From NCBI GenBank assembly GCA_052180195.1, contig CP197469.1: a stretch of 64,000 nt of DNA. One strand, 5' to 3'. How positions within the stretch are numbered: position 1 is the first letter of the stretch; each line of letters opens with the position of its first letter. The DNA comes from Gottfriedia sp002574545. Its GTDB lineage: Bacteria > Bacillota > Bacilli > Bacillales > Bacillaceae_G. Both the position numbers and the translations under genes were made by a program. Shown in pieces: positions 50,735 to 61,437 of this stretch. The notes under the pieces are model-generated. The model was given only the letters and a program-made list of their open reading frames with translations, had not been told where the DNA came from and ran no database searches.

Positions 50735-52639
50735 ATGTATCATCCGTCCGTATATATAGAAATTGGACTTTTTATTTTAGCGATTTTTGGGATTTATTAT
50801 TCAATCTCAAATTTTAATAGCGTAAAACGCGTATTTATTGGTAGACCTATGAGGACAGCTGAAATACATGCACAACATAATAAATTGATTTGGTTCATCG
50901 CCCTGCCAATTCTTGCAGCTGATTTGTATTCATCCGTATCTTATGGACCAGAGGCTGGAATGACCGAGTTGATAGTTCTAGGTGCAAAAGCACACTGGTA
51001 TATTATACCGATTACAATCGCATCTGTTATTTTATTAGGAATTCTTATTCTTTCCTACATTATGGGGATTTTAGCTTATCCTAATGGTGGTGGGGCTTAT
51101 GCAATTGCTAAGGACAATTTTAAACCTCGTTGGGTTTCATTAATCGCTTCAAGCTCATTATTAGTTGATTATATCTTGACTGTAGCGGTTTCAGTATCAG
51201 CTGCACTTGAAGCAGTGGCATCAGCTTACCCAGCAGTTGTGCCTTATGAAACGGTTTTAGCGATATTTTGTGTTTTTTTATTATTAGTTGTCAATCTACG
51301 TGGGGTTGCCGAATCAGCTAAAATATTTGCGTGGCCAACATTTGGCTTTATGATTTGTATGTTTCTTTTGATTTTTACAGGATTTTTTGACGAATTCCAA
51401 AATGGTTTTATACAACACCATACACCGACGTTTGGTACAGTACCACAAGGTTTAAGTATTTTAATTGTACTGAAAGCATTTAGTTCAGCATGTTCTGCTT
51501 TAACAGGTATTGAAACAATCTCAAATGCAGTACCAGTTTTTAGAGAACCTCGTCAAAAAAATGCGATTAAAACATATATAGCACTAGGAGTCATTACTTC
51601 AATTACACTTTTAGGCTTTGCTTATCATTTATATGTAAACGGAATTTCACCGAACCCAAATGATACGATGTTATCACAATTAATAAAGGTGTATTTTGGT
51701 GATGGGATAATATATCAAGGCATCATTTGGTTCACTTTTATTATTTTAATTTTAGCAGCGAACTCGTCATTTACTGGGTTTTCTCAGTTAGCTGCATTAG
51801 TAGCAACGGATGGGTTTTTACCTAGAGGGTTTACAAACCGAGGTGATCGTTTAGGATATTCTAATGGCATTATTGCGCTTGCTGCTGCTGCGAGTATTTT
51901 AATCATCGCATTCCAAGCTCATACTAATGCACTTATACCACTGTATGCAATCGGTGTATTTTTATCATTTACAATTGCACAATTAGGATTAATAAGAAGA
52001 TGGAAGCGAGTGAAAGGTTCTAAATGGCAAGTTAAATTAGCGATCAATATAATAGGTTTTATGGTTACGTCTGTTGTTACGGTCATCTTTGCAGTAACAA
52101 AATTTGTAGATGGTGCTTGGGTTGTTTTAGTCGTAATTCCGACAATTATATTCTTATCTTTAGCAATCTATAAACATTATCAAAATGTAGCAAGCGAATT
52201 ACGGATCGATTTAAGTTCGTTTAAACCAGAAGCAAATAAAGTTATAACAGTTGTATTAGTTTCTGGTACACATCGTGTCGTTCACAATACATTATCATTT
52301 GCAAAGGGGATTTCAACAGAACCAATCGCTGTTTATGTTGGATTTGATGATGAATCAATTGAAAGAATGGAAGAAAAATGGGAAGAGTGGGGTAATCCAT
52401 GTCGCTTAGTCGTTCTAAAAAGCCCGTACCGTTCAGTACTTGCACCTCTTTCAAGATTCATTAAGTTAATTGAAGCAAATGATCAAGATAGCCACATCCA
52501 AATTGTCATTCCACAATTTATTCCTAAGAGATGGTGGCATAATCTTCTTCATAACCAAACAGCACTTTTAATTCGACTTTGGTTGATTAGTCAGAAAGAT
52601 GTAGTCGTTACGACGGTTCCGTATCATTTGAGAAAATAA
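50735..52639 (+). CDS. kimA: KimA-type high-affinity potassium importer (APC superfamily)
   Basis: A 634-residue membrane protein with about 12 membrane segments and a C-terminal cytoplasmic domain of some 150 residues. KimA-like stretches are PILAADLYSSVSYGPEAGMT (TM1), ILAYPNGGGAYAIAKDNFKP and SACSALTGIETISNAVPVFR. The C-terminal domain starts near VITVVLVSGTHRVVHNT. In B. subtilis KimA is a K+/H+ symporter inhibited by c-di-AMP; the riboswitch immediately upstream (50487-50660) makes the assignment strong. The ATG follows AAAGGGG. Single-gene transcript, terminator 52701. Confidence 0.92.
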   Translation: MYHPSVYIEIGLFILAIFGIYYSISNFNSVKRVFIGRPMRTAEIHAQHNKLIWFIALPILAADLYSSVSYGPEAGMTELIVLGAKAHWYIIPITIASVILLGILILSYIMGILAYPNGGGAYAIAKDNFKPRWVSLIASSSLLVDYILTVAVSVSAALEAVASAYPAVVPYETVLAIFCVFLLLVVNLRGVAESAKIFAWPTFGFMICMFLLIFTGFFDEFQNGFIQHHTPTFGTVPQGLSILIVLKAFSSACSALTGIETISNAVPVFREPRQKNAIKTYIALGVITSITLLGFAYHLYVNGISPNPNDTMLSQLIKVYFGDGIIYQGIIWFTFIILILAANSSFTGFSQLAALVATDGFLPRGFTNRGDRLGYSNGIIALAAAASILIIAFQAHTNALIPLYAIGVFLSFTIAQLGLIRRWKRVKGSKWQVKLAINIIGFMVTSVVTVIFAVTKFVDGAWVVLVVIPTIIFLSLAIYKHYQNVASELRIDLSSFKPEANKVITVVLVSGTHRVVHNTLSFAKGISTEPIAVYVGFDDESIERMEEKWEEWGNPCRLVVLKSPYRSVLAPLSRFIKLIEANDQDSHIQIVIPQFIPKRWWHNLLHNQTALLIRLWLISQKDVVVTTVPYHLRK

Positions 52640-52700
52640 ACAATTAAGGAAAAGAGTCTTTACTTTTAAGAAGAGATTAAAAACTTACTAAATTAATTAG

Positions 52701-52744
52701 AAAGCTATCATTCTTTTATTGTTAAAAGTTTGATAGCTTTTTTT
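52701..52744 (+). terminator. Rho-independent terminator
   Basis: AAAGCTATCA (52701-52710) pairs with TGATAGCTTT (52731-52740), followed by T residues. Confidence 0.85.
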
Positions 52745-53067
52745 GCCAAAAATAGGAATATTCAAATTATTTGATTTTTTTAATAAAAAACCTCAAATTC
52801 CCCCAAATTTTAAATTTACAAAAATTTCATAGTTTATTAGGTTTTTTAGGATAAATATCTACAGTTTACGTCAAGAAACTACATTTATTCAATTTTAATA
52901 CATAAAAAAATGAAGTATAATTCGCTAAATTTCCCCAATACAAGACAAGTGAAACATAGAGTAAAATTTAGATAAATTTAAGTTTTAAGAAAATTACAAT
53001 TCTTAAATTTTCAATTCAGGCAAATAATTGAATCTTTCATTATTTGTTTATACTTGGGGGGGAAAAC
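52745..53067. other. Upstream region of the giant subtilase
   Basis: No ORF. It holds two C-rich elements, AAATTCCCCCAAATT (52796-52810) and AAATTTCCCCAATAC (52927-52941), similar to 22091-22107 ahead of the other subtilase, and a loose pairing AAAAAACCT (52785-52793) with AGGTTTTTT (about 52840). Confidence 0.4.
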
Positions 53068-56000
53068 ATGAAAGAGAAAAAATCGTCTCATAAGAGTAAG
53101 AGGCCAACAAAAAAAATACTTTCGATCTTTGCTTTAAGTTCGATGTTTTTAAATGTTGTGATTCCTCAAAGTTTCGCAAGTGTTAATAATGCTGAAGCGA
53201 AACTAAACGAACAAGGTTTATCTAGTAATACATTTAGTGCAAAAGAAGTTAACCGTATTCTTGACGGGCTTACTGCTGAACAAAAAGCAAATATTAATAA
53301 GCTTACTGGAGCAGATCATGCCCAAAAAATCCGTTTAGACAAAAAGGATTTAATCGGTTCAAAAAAGATTAATGTTATTGTTCAATTTAAACAAGATCCA
53401 GCTAAAATACAAATCATTAAGCAATCTTTAGCTAAAGGTGGAGCAACTGCAAATAGTAAGGCTTTTGATAGCGAATATTCAGATGCTAAAAATAAAGTTA
53501 AAGATTCACATGCAAACTTTAAAAGCTTTTTAAATAAACAACCTAAAACTACAGTTGTTGGTGGGAAAACTGTTAAATCGGAAATCAGTATAACACGAGA
53601 ATTTACAGATGCATTTAATGGCGTTTCATTATCACTACCTGCAAATTTAGTTCAAAAGCTTGCAGAAAGTCCAGATGTAGCGTCTGTCTGGTCTCAAGTA
53701 GAATATTCCTTACCTGATGAAGGAATTTCAACTTCTCAAAAATCAATGACAGCTAAATCTGCTGGTAAGCCTACAACAGGGTTATCATTTTTAGGGATAG
53801 ACAAGCTACAAGCTGAAGGGAATACAGGTATCATTAAAAAAGGTCCACGTGCTGGTGAGAAGGTTAAAGTGGGTGTATTGGATACAGGTATTGATTACAA
53901 CCATCCTGATCTTTATAAGGTAACGCATGATGAAAATGGAAAATTATATGGTGGACATGACCTTGTAAATAATGAAGGATTTGATACAGAAGGAAATATA
54001 AAATACGTTGATGACCATGATCCTATGGAAACGACTTATGATGATTGGGTAGCTGATAAGGAGAATCCAGGTTCAGTTTGGGGAACACCACCTTCAACTT
54101 ATAAACCATATATCACTTCGCATGGAACTCACGTTGCTGGAACGATTGCAGCAAATACGACAGATAATAACGATGTTTATTCGGCAAATGGTGTAGCACC
54201 CGATGTAGAGCTTCATGGTTATCGTGTACTAGGGCCAGGAGGGCATGGAACAACAGAATCAGTACTAGGTGGGATCGATCAAGCTGTAAAAGATCACATG
54301 GATGTTATTAACCTATCACTTGGTGCATCAATTAATGACCCACTATACCCAACAAGTATTGCAATCAATAATGCGACTTTAGCTGGCGTTGTGTGTGATG
54401 TTGCTGCAGGTAATAGTGGACCTGGACAAGCTACAGTTGGTTCACCAGGAACTTCGCCACTAGCAATTACTGTAGGTGCAAGTACAATCCCTGAAGAAAT
54501 TGCAACAATGACCGTTAAGAATGGTTCAGTTTCTTATAAAGCACGTTTATTCGGGAAAAACTTTTCACAATCAGACGATGCTTATAAAGGTCAAACACTT
54601 CCAATCGTTGATGTTGGTTTAGGAAGTGAAGCAGATTATTATGGTATTAACGTGAAAGATAAGCTTGTTCTAGTAAAGCGTGGCGGGGATTACTTACAGA
54701 CAAAAATGGCAAATGCTAAAAATGCTGGTGCAGCGGGTATGGTGATCTGGGATAATACCGATGATTCGGATACGCAAGGCTATATTCCTAATTTCTTAGG
54801 TGTCAGCATGGATAATGTTTATTCCATCTCTTTAACACAAGTACAGGGACAAGCTCTTTCTGATGCAATTAAACAAGATCCTAAAACGGCTAGCATTACG
54901 TTCCCTTCGTCTCTGGATGCACCTATTAGTAAAAGTGGAGATGAATTAGCGAGCTTTAGCTCAACAGGTCCAGTTAAAGATTGGACGATTAAGCCAGATG
55001 TAGTAGCTCCTGGTGTTGATATTGCTTCAACAGCTCCATACGATATTTGGGAGCCAAATCAAGAACATGATTATAAACTTGGTTATCAGATTATGTCTGG
55101 TACATCAATGGCAACACCACATGTTGCTGGTATTTCAGCATTAATTTTAGCTGCACATCCAGACTATACGCCTGCAGATGTTAAAGCAGCATTAATGAAT
55201 ACAGCTAAAAGTATTGACACAGATTCAAAGAAATATAGTGTTTACCAGGTTGGTGCTGGACGTGTGGATCCTGCTCGTGCTATTGGAACAAATGTAAAAA
55301 TCCAAGTTTTAGATAAAGCATACGCAACTGATTCAGATAATACTCTGAAAGAGGTTGAAAATCTTACAGGAAGTATGTTCTTTGGTTTTAAAGGAAGAGG
55401 AGAAGGTGCAACCAACGGCTCAGATGATGTGGTTTCATCAAAGGACTTTAATGTTTCTAACCAAGGAAATAGCAGTAAAACATTTAAAGTAAGTACTGAG
55501 TTTATATCAACAAAATTTGCTGGATCAAATAAAGTAGGTCCAGGCACTGGAAATGATGTAAAAGTTGATTTTACTGTCGATGGACAAAACGTGACAAACA
55601 TTAATGTTGGTGGTGGAAGTACTGTTAAAGCAACAGCTAAAATTACAGTTCCATCGAATTCATTAGAGGGCACTTACGAAGGATATATTAATCTTGTAAA
55701 CACAGCAGATTCATCAGAGTCTTATCGCGTTCCGTTTACGATTACAGTTGCGGAAAAAGGAATTAATAAATTCCAATTAGCGATAAAAGCGGCTGCAGAA
55801 GGTAATATTTCAGCTTATTATTTATCAGTAAATAACGAAATGGAAAACTTCTATATTACCATTAAAGACAAGGATGGTAAATATATAGGTATTGCTAACA
55901 CGTTATCAAACGGTAGTAATTTGATACCAGGTGTTCAATACGGCCCACTCATAACACTTTTTAATGGATGGTATCTTCCGTTTACAAAGGATTACGATGG

Positions 56001-59000
56001 AACGTATGACAGCTCTGGCATCTCAAACAAAGTGGAAGTGCTAAAAGAAGGTGCTTACTCATTGGAGTTGATCGCAAATGGTAAAGATGGAAAACGTTAT
56101 ACTGCAGAAGATACGCTATATGTTGACGGTACACCACCAACTATGACGATGGATTCAGACTCTAAGGGCGGGATTTATGAAATTGATCCGACAGGGTATC
56201 TACCTGGACAAGAAATTAAAGGTTTCCGTGGTAAAGTTTATGACTCAAACATAGATGTAATGAAATCTAGCGGGGAAACGTCAGTGCCAAGCCCTCAAGA
56301 TGGTATCACACCAGTTCCTGTTGATCAAGGCTTAAATAGTGTCGTAGGATATCAAGACAGTATGTTCCCTACAGTCTACTTCAAAACAGATCCGAATGGT
56401 CGTTTCCATTTTGGTGTGACGGCTGAGGACGTTGCAAATAAATTGGGCAGTCAATTTGATATTGATCCTGTTGATTATTCAGGTGAAAGTGACTTCAGTT
56501 TAAACGGAGAGACTTATTATTTTATTAAAAAAGGAAATCCGTATGTCACGTTAACTTCATCTAATGGAGTAGATGCAGGACCAGGTACCGAAGATAAGGT
56601 AGTTGTTGATAATAATAAACCTTTCAAGATGACATTGACAACAAAGTATGGAGTAGGAATGACAGGCGGTAAATTTATGCTGAATGATAATAGTGTTTAT
56701 GAATTCAGTAATATCCGCTTAACAGAGGATTATAAAAAATACCTTATTAATAAGGGAATAGATCCAACTAAAGTTCTTACTGTAGGTGAACCATATGTTC
56801 ATCCAATCTATCAAAAGGGTAAAACAACAGATGTGACGCTTTCAAATATTGCATCAGAGGGTGCTCTTGACCATGATATGCCAATAATAGAAGCAGATGT
56901 GACTTATAACAACCCTGATCCAATAACAGGTCAATTCCCGTATCAATTACTACAAGCGAATTTAACTTTGTCAGGTGAAAATACAAAAGTCGCTTGGTTT
57001 CCAACTAATGTACCTTATGTAAGACAGAACATCTCTGTACTTAGAGGACAAGTGGCAGCGGAATCTTTCTCTAGAAATAACGTAAACAACCAATATCCAC
57101 AATTTACGGTTGATTCTGGTGCGAAGGTAACTGCTACGGATGATAAAGGGAATAAATATACAACGGACCAACCGACATCATTTAATAATACAATGGCTTA
57201 TACGTTTATCAACCCATATTATGCGTTGACGATGGGTGTTAGTGACAAGCCATATTCTGTTGAAGCAAGTGTACCAGGCCATTTTAAAGGATATGAAAAA
57301 ACACCTGTAATTGGTGAAAATAAATATGGTTATCAATCAGGTACTATAAAGGATATTCGAGGTCTATTCCCGATCCTTTTAGGTGGAGATGTTAACGGTG
57401 ATAACGTTATCGACATGAAGGATTTACTGAAAGAAATCGATGTGTATTATCAATATAAAAACTTAAATAATGTGAATAATCCAGATAATAAACTAGCAAA
57501 CAAAACGGCATTCTTAAACACGAACCGTGATGCAGATATATACTGGATTAAGCCAAGTGGATTTGGTTATGGAATTGATTATAATGACTTCTATTTCATC
57601 TTTAAAAACTTTGGTAAACAAAATCAAAGTGCTATTGATGCAGGGCTAGATGTTCCAGCAGCACAAACAAAAGTAGAACAAGATACAACTATAACTACTC
57701 AATATGCGGGTTCAATCACGTTAAATAAAGATGACACAGTAGAGCAAGTCATGCAAAAGCTTAATTTTGCAGCTCCAGCACAAGAAAACATCATAGCACC
57801 AAAGTTACAAGACTTGCAAAATGGAGCAACAATCTCAATGTCACCTTCAAGCACGGTGTTCGTTGATGATGTAGTATGGAGAAAATCAATTACAAAAATT
57901 ATGTTAGGCTCAACGGATGTAACGGATTTAGTTAAAATCAACCCAGGGTACACTTATTATGACGCGAATGGTGTACAGCAAACTATGCCATCAAAAATTA
58001 CGTTCCCAGGTTCATTATTCCCGACGGCAACGAATTACACAGTTACAGTAAAAGCGACAGGCTATCAAGATGTAACAAAATCTCTAACAGTATCATCGGT
58101 ACCGATTCCAACGCCTGCAATCCCAATTATTACGGATCCAGCAGTAGCGCATATTGGGAAGGACTTAACATTAACTTTCCCAGAAGATGCGAAGTGGAGA
58201 AACGGAATCAATAAGGTAATTGTAACAACGAATAGTGGTAAGAGTATGGATATTAGTAATTTAATTAATCCAGATACAAATGAAAAATATTACGATATTA
58301 GTCAACCAGGAAAAATTACGTTTAATGCGAAAACATTTATGACGAATTCAACACTAGATCCGAAAAATGGTGCTACCTATAATGCTGCAACTGTAAATCC
58401 TGGTGGAACAAGTTATTTACCACAACTTTACAAATTTACAATTGGCTCACAAGGTGAAGATGGCACTGTTTACCCGGATGTAATTGCTGGTTCTGATCCA
58501 GTCTACACAGGTCAACAACCAGTTGGATATAGTGTTACGTTTAACAGCCAAGGAGGGACAGCCATTAAACCAATGGCGATAGGATTCAAGGCAGGATCCA
58601 GTAGAACGGATGGTCCGAATAGTGAATTAATCTCATTCATGAAACCTGCACCAACTAAACCTGGATATAAATTCCTAGGTTGGTATAATGAAGCAGAAGG
58701 TATAACACAGTGGGATCCACAATCGTTCCCTGCAACAGGAGACGCAACCGTTTATGCAAAATGGCAAATGAACACAACTCAAAGTTATTCACCAGTTGAT
58801 AAAAACAATCCTAATGGATTAAAATTCGATGGAAGTAACGGGGCATTTTCTGGAATAGGATGGGTACTAGGAGAAGGCGATTTAAAAATCAATATCCCAG
58901 ATTATTTAACGAATGTTTCTTGGTTAACAGGTAAAGATAAAATTGCAAAAATTGAAGCGAAATTCTATGCGATGAAGAGCGATGGCTCAACAGATACGAC

Positions 59001-61101
59001 ACCAACAACTTATACGTTAGACCCAAGTACTTATGACTTGTCATCTAACGGAAGTAATGGGATTCTTTCTTTCACAACAGCTACACATGATCAAGCTGTT
59101 AAAGCAGGTCAAACGAATTTAGGTGAAAAGTTTGCTTTCAGTGAAATGCCATCACTTGGAAATATTGGTGGGGTAAAAGGATATGATTTAACTGTAACAT
59201 CGACAACAGGTGAAAATGTTACAATTCCAGGTATTCAACTTGGATATAGACGTCATATTGATTTAAACGGCGGTTCGTTAAAGAATGCAAATGACACATT
59301 CTTTGCCGATATTTTAGTCAATGGAAAAACAACTGCACCAACTATGAGTATGGGTTCAGTACATGTGAAAAATGGTGATTTAACGATTAGTAATGACCTA
59401 TATTTGGATGCAGCAAATTCAAGTGATAAGAAGTCAGATATTACGACAAATCCTAAAGTGCTAACAGATAATTCAACTTTCTATCTATGTTGGATTAAAG
59501 TTCCACCTACAGTAAATAAAGATGTTGCTGGAAACATTGTTGGTAGCGATATTACATTACCGTTTACAGATGATGGGACATGGAAAGATAACATCAAAGA
59601 TGTGAAAATTGGTGCGAAAACATTAGAACTGAATAAAGACTACACAATCACTAATAATAGCATCATCCTTAAAGCAGCATTATTCACAGTTGGACAAAAA
59701 GTCAATGTGACGATTGTTTCAGAAGGATATAAAGATGTTGTAGTTGTTGACCAAGTAATTGGTTATACAGTTACATTTAATTCGAATGGTGGAGATCCAG
59801 TTTCAGCTCAAATTGTTGACAGAAATGCAACAAAACCAATTGATCCGACAAAAGTGGGATACAAATTCTATGGTTGGTACACGGATGAAAATTTAACAAT
59901 GCCATATGATTTTGATACGATTGTGACAAAACCAATTACACTTTATGCGAAATATGCTTTAGCTGGCTCTGTTGTGACAGCTGATTCAACGGATAATGCA
60001 GTAGGTAATGATATCGTATTAGAGTTCAGTGACAAAGACTGGGCAAATGCGATTACTGGCATTAACGTCAACGGTCTCCCAATAGACGCATCGAAATACA
60101 CTGTAGATAAAGAAAATCGTCTGATTACTCTAAATCAAGGTTTATTCACAAAAGCTAAAGATTATACGATTACAATTAAAGCTAAAGAGTATGCTGATGT
60201 GACTGTTGTACAAAAAGTAGTAAATGGATATAATGTTCATTTTGTACTACCAAATAGTGCTCCAGCTGAAGTAAAAGATGCAACAAAAGATCGAATTGTC
60301 GTGCGAAGAATCACTGCACCGATTGCTTATGGATATGATTTAAGTTGGTTTGCAGATGAAGCATGTACAATTCCTTGGGACTTTACAAACTCGATCTATT
60401 CTGCAAAAACACTTTATGGAAAATGGTCAGTTCATAAGTTCACAGTAGAATTTAACAAGCAAGATGGAAGCTTAGTAGAAACTAAGAAAGTTGATTATAA
60501 TACGACAATGACAGCACCGACAGCGCCAACAAGAACTGGATACACTTTTGTTGGATGGTATAAAGATGCGGAAGGAAAAACACCATGGAATTTTGCAACA
60601 GATAAAGTAACTGCAGATACAGAGTTATTTGCTAAGTGGAGCATTAACTCGTATACAGTTAAATTTGATAGCCAAGGTGGAAGTGCTGTAAATGCGATCA
60701 AAACAGACTATAACACGATGATTTCTCAGCCAACTGTGCCAACAAAAACAGGCTATACTTTTGCCGGATGGTTCAAGGATGCAACAGGACAAACAATATG
60801 GAATTTTGCAACAGATAAAGTAACGAGTGATACAACAATTTACGCAAAATGGACACTAAATAAACCGAATGTTAACGAAATCGATGAAAATGATCCAAAG
60901 ATTTCAGGAACAACATTAGCGAATGCAACGATTACTGTAAAAATCAATGGTGTTGCCATTGCAACTGGAAAAGCTGATTCGAAAGGGAATTTTAGGATCC
61001 AAATTAAACAACAAAAAGTTGGTACAGAAATATCAGTCTATGCAAAAGATTCAACTGGAAATGAAAGTTCTGCAACAGTTGTCAAAGTTGTAAAGAAATA
61101 A
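53068..61101 (+). CDS. Giant secreted subtilisin-like protease with dockerin-like and InlB-type repeat modules
   Basis: A 2677-residue exported S8 protease. The signal peptide ends near residue 37 (VIPQSFA), then an I9-type propeptide. Catalytic residues are D272 (VLDTGIDYNHPDL), H352 (SHGTHVAGT) and S680 (GTSMATPHV), with a PA insert between H and S. Fn3-like modules and a dockerin-like calcium region follow (GDVNGDNVIDMKDLLKEIDV near 1440, second loop NTNRDADIYW). From about 1820 there are four InlB B-type repeats with the GGxxxxP...GYxFxGWY...LYAKW pattern (about 1821, 2232, 2457, 2527), alternating with HID/DUF1533-like modules. The end is a Big_6-like Ig module from about 2601. No LPXTG or SLH anchor. 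The start follows a G-rich ribosome site. Confidence 0.92.
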   Translation: MKEKKSSHKSKRPTKKILSIFALSSMFLNVVIPQSFASVNNAEAKLNEQGLSSNTFSAKEVNRILDGLTAEQKANINKLTGADHAQKIRLDKKDLIGSKKINVIVQFKQDPAKIQIIKQSLAKGGATANSKAFDSEYSDAKNKVKDSHANFKSFLNKQPKTTVVGGKTVKSEISITREFTDAFNGVSLSLPANLVQKLAESPDVASVWSQVEYSLPDEGISTSQKSMTAKSAGKPTTGLSFLGIDKLQAEGNTGIIKKGPRAGEKVKVGVLDTGIDYNHPDLYKVTHDENGKLYGGHDLVNNEGFDTEGNIKYVDDHDPMETTYDDWVADKENPGSVWGTPPSTYKPYITSHGTHVAGTIAANTTDNNDVYSANGVAPDVELHGYRVLGPGGHGTTESVLGGIDQAVKDHMDVINLSLGASINDPLYPTSIAINNATLAGVVCDVAAGNSGPGQATVGSPGTSPLAITVGASTIPEEIATMTVKNGSVSYKARLFGKNFSQSDDAYKGQTLPIVDVGLGSEADYYGINVKDKLVLVKRGGDYLQTKMANAKNAGAAGMVIWDNTDDSDTQGYIPNFLGVSMDNVYSISLTQVQGQALSDAIKQDPKTASITFPSSLDAPISKSGDELASFSSTGPVKDWTIKPDVVAPGVDIASTAPYDIWEPNQEHDYKLGYQIMSGTSMATPHVAGISALILAAHPDYTPADVKAALMNTAKSIDTDSKKYSVYQVGAGRVDPARAIGTNVKIQVLDKAYATDSDNTLKEVENLTGSMFFGFKGRGEGATNGSDDVVSSKDFNVSNQGNSSKTFKVSTEFISTKFAGSNKVGPGTGNDVKVDFTVDGQNVTNINVGGGSTVKATAKITVPSNSLEGTYEGYINLVNTADSSESYRVPFTITVAEKGINKFQLAIKAAAEGNISAYYLSVNNEMENFYITIKDKDGKYIGIANTLSNGSNLIPGVQYGPLITLFNGWYLPFTKDYDGTYDSSGISNKVEVLKEGAYSLELIANGKDGKRYTAEDTLYVDGTPPTMTMDSDSKGGIYEIDPTGYLPGQEIKGFRGKVYDSNIDVMKSSGETSVPSPQDGITPVPVDQGLNSVVGYQDSMFPTVYFKTDPNGRFHFGVTAEDVANKLGSQFDIDPVDYSGESDFSLNGETYYFIKKGNPYVTLTSSNGVDAGPGTEDKVVVDNNKPFKMTLTTKYGVGMTGGKFMLNDNSVYEFSNIRLTEDYKKYLINKGIDPTKVLTVGEPYVHPIYQKGKTTDVTLSNIASEGALDHDMPIIEADVTYNNPDPITGQFPYQLLQANLTLSGENTKVAWFPTNVPYVRQNISVLRGQVAAESFSRNNVNNQYPQFTVDSGAKVTATDDKGNKYTTDQPTSFNNTMAYTFINPYYALTMGVSDKPYSVEASVPGHFKGYEKTPVIGENKYGYQSGTIKDIRGLFPILLGGDVNGDNVIDMKDLLKEIDVYYQYKNLNNVNNPDNKLANKTAFLNTNRDADIYWIKPSGFGYGIDYNDFYFIFKNFGKQNQSAIDAGLDVPAAQTKVEQDTTITTQYAGSITLNKDDTVEQVMQKLNFAAPAQENIIAPKLQDLQNGATISMSPSSTVFVDDVVWRKSITKIMLGSTDVTDLVKINPGYTYYDANGVQQTMPSKITFPGSLFPTATNYTVTVKATGYQDVTKSLTVSSVPIPTPAIPIITDPAVAHIGKDLTLTFPEDAKWRNGINKVIVTTNSGKSMDISNLINPDTNEKYYDISQPGKITFNAKTFMTNSTLDPKNGATYNAATVNPGGTSYLPQLYKFTIGSQGEDGTVYPDVIAGSDPVYTGQQPVGYSVTFNSQGGTAIKPMAIGFKAGSSRTDGPNSELISFMKPAPTKPGYKFLGWYNEAEGITQWDPQSFPATGDATVYAKWQMNTTQSYSPVDKNNPNGLKFDGSNGAFSGIGWVLGEGDLKINIPDYLTNVSWLTGKDKIAKIEAKFYAMKSDGSTDTTPTTYTLDPSTYDLSSNGSNGILSFTTATHDQAVKAGQTNLGEKFAFSEMPSLGNIGGVKGYDLTVTSTTGENVTIPGIQLGYRRHIDLNGGSLKNANDTFFADILVNGKTTAPTMSMGSVHVKNGDLTISNDLYLDAANSSDKKSDITTNPKVLTDNSTFYLCWIKVPPTVNKDVAGNIVGSDITLPFTDDGTWKDNIKDVKIGAKTLELNKDYTITNNSIILKAALFTVGQKVNVTIVSEGYKDVVVVDQVIGYTVTFNSNGGDPVSAQIVDRNATKPIDPTKVGYKFYGWYTDENLTMPYDFDTIVTKPITLYAKYALAGSVVTADSTDNAVGNDIVLEFSDKDWANAITGINVNGLPIDASKYTVDKENRLITLNQGLFTKAKDYTITIKAKEYADVTVVQKVVNGYNVHFVLPNSAPAEVKDATKDRIVVRRITAPIAYGYDLSWFADEACTIPWDFTNSIYSAKTLYGKWSVHKFTVEFNKQDGSLVETKKVDYNTTMTAPTAPTRTGYTFVGWYKDAEGKTPWNFATDKVTADTELFAKWSINSYTVKFDSQGGSAVNAIKTDYNTMISQPTVPTKTGYTFAGWFKDATGQTIWNFATDKVTSDTTIYAKWTLNKPNVNEIDENDPKISGTTLANATITVKINGVAIATGKADSKGNFRIQIKQQKVGTEISVYAKDSTGNESSATVVKVVKK

Positions 61102-61139
61102 AATAACAAGCAGTACAATTTACTCTTTAATTCCAACAT

Positions 61140-61188
61140 CAAAAAGGGTGTTTATGATATTGAGAAGATGGATCAAACACCCTTTTTG
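61140..61188 (+). terminator. Rho-independent terminator
   Basis: CAAAAAGGGTGTTT (61140-61153) pairs perfectly with AAACACCCTTTTTG (61175-61188), 36 bp after the protease stop. Confidence 0.8.
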
Positions 61189-61247
61189 AAAGTAAAATGA
61201 TTAGATTGACTTTTTTCAAATTAAAAACTTTCCCTTAAAAATAATGA

Positions 61248-61291
61248 AAGGCAAGAATACAATTTAAAAAGTATTCTTGTCTTATTTTTTT
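61248..61291 (+). terminator. Second terminator in the protease-lysR gap
   Basis: AAGGCAAGAATAC (61248-61260) pairs with GTATTCTTGTCTT (61271-61283), one mismatch, followed by seven T. Back-to-back terminators suggest a back-up stop for the 8-kb protease message, or the end of an unseen short RNA. Confidence 0.75.
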
Positions 61292-61437
61292 AGATTATTC
61301 GCCAGTAGGTCAGTAACGCATGTAGACATTAAATATGTTAATAATAAGAAATAATTGCTTTTTTTTTAATCGTTAAGATAAAATTGAAATCAGTAAAAAA
61401 GTAATCGATTTAGTTTTCTTAAGGAGAAATTGTAAAA

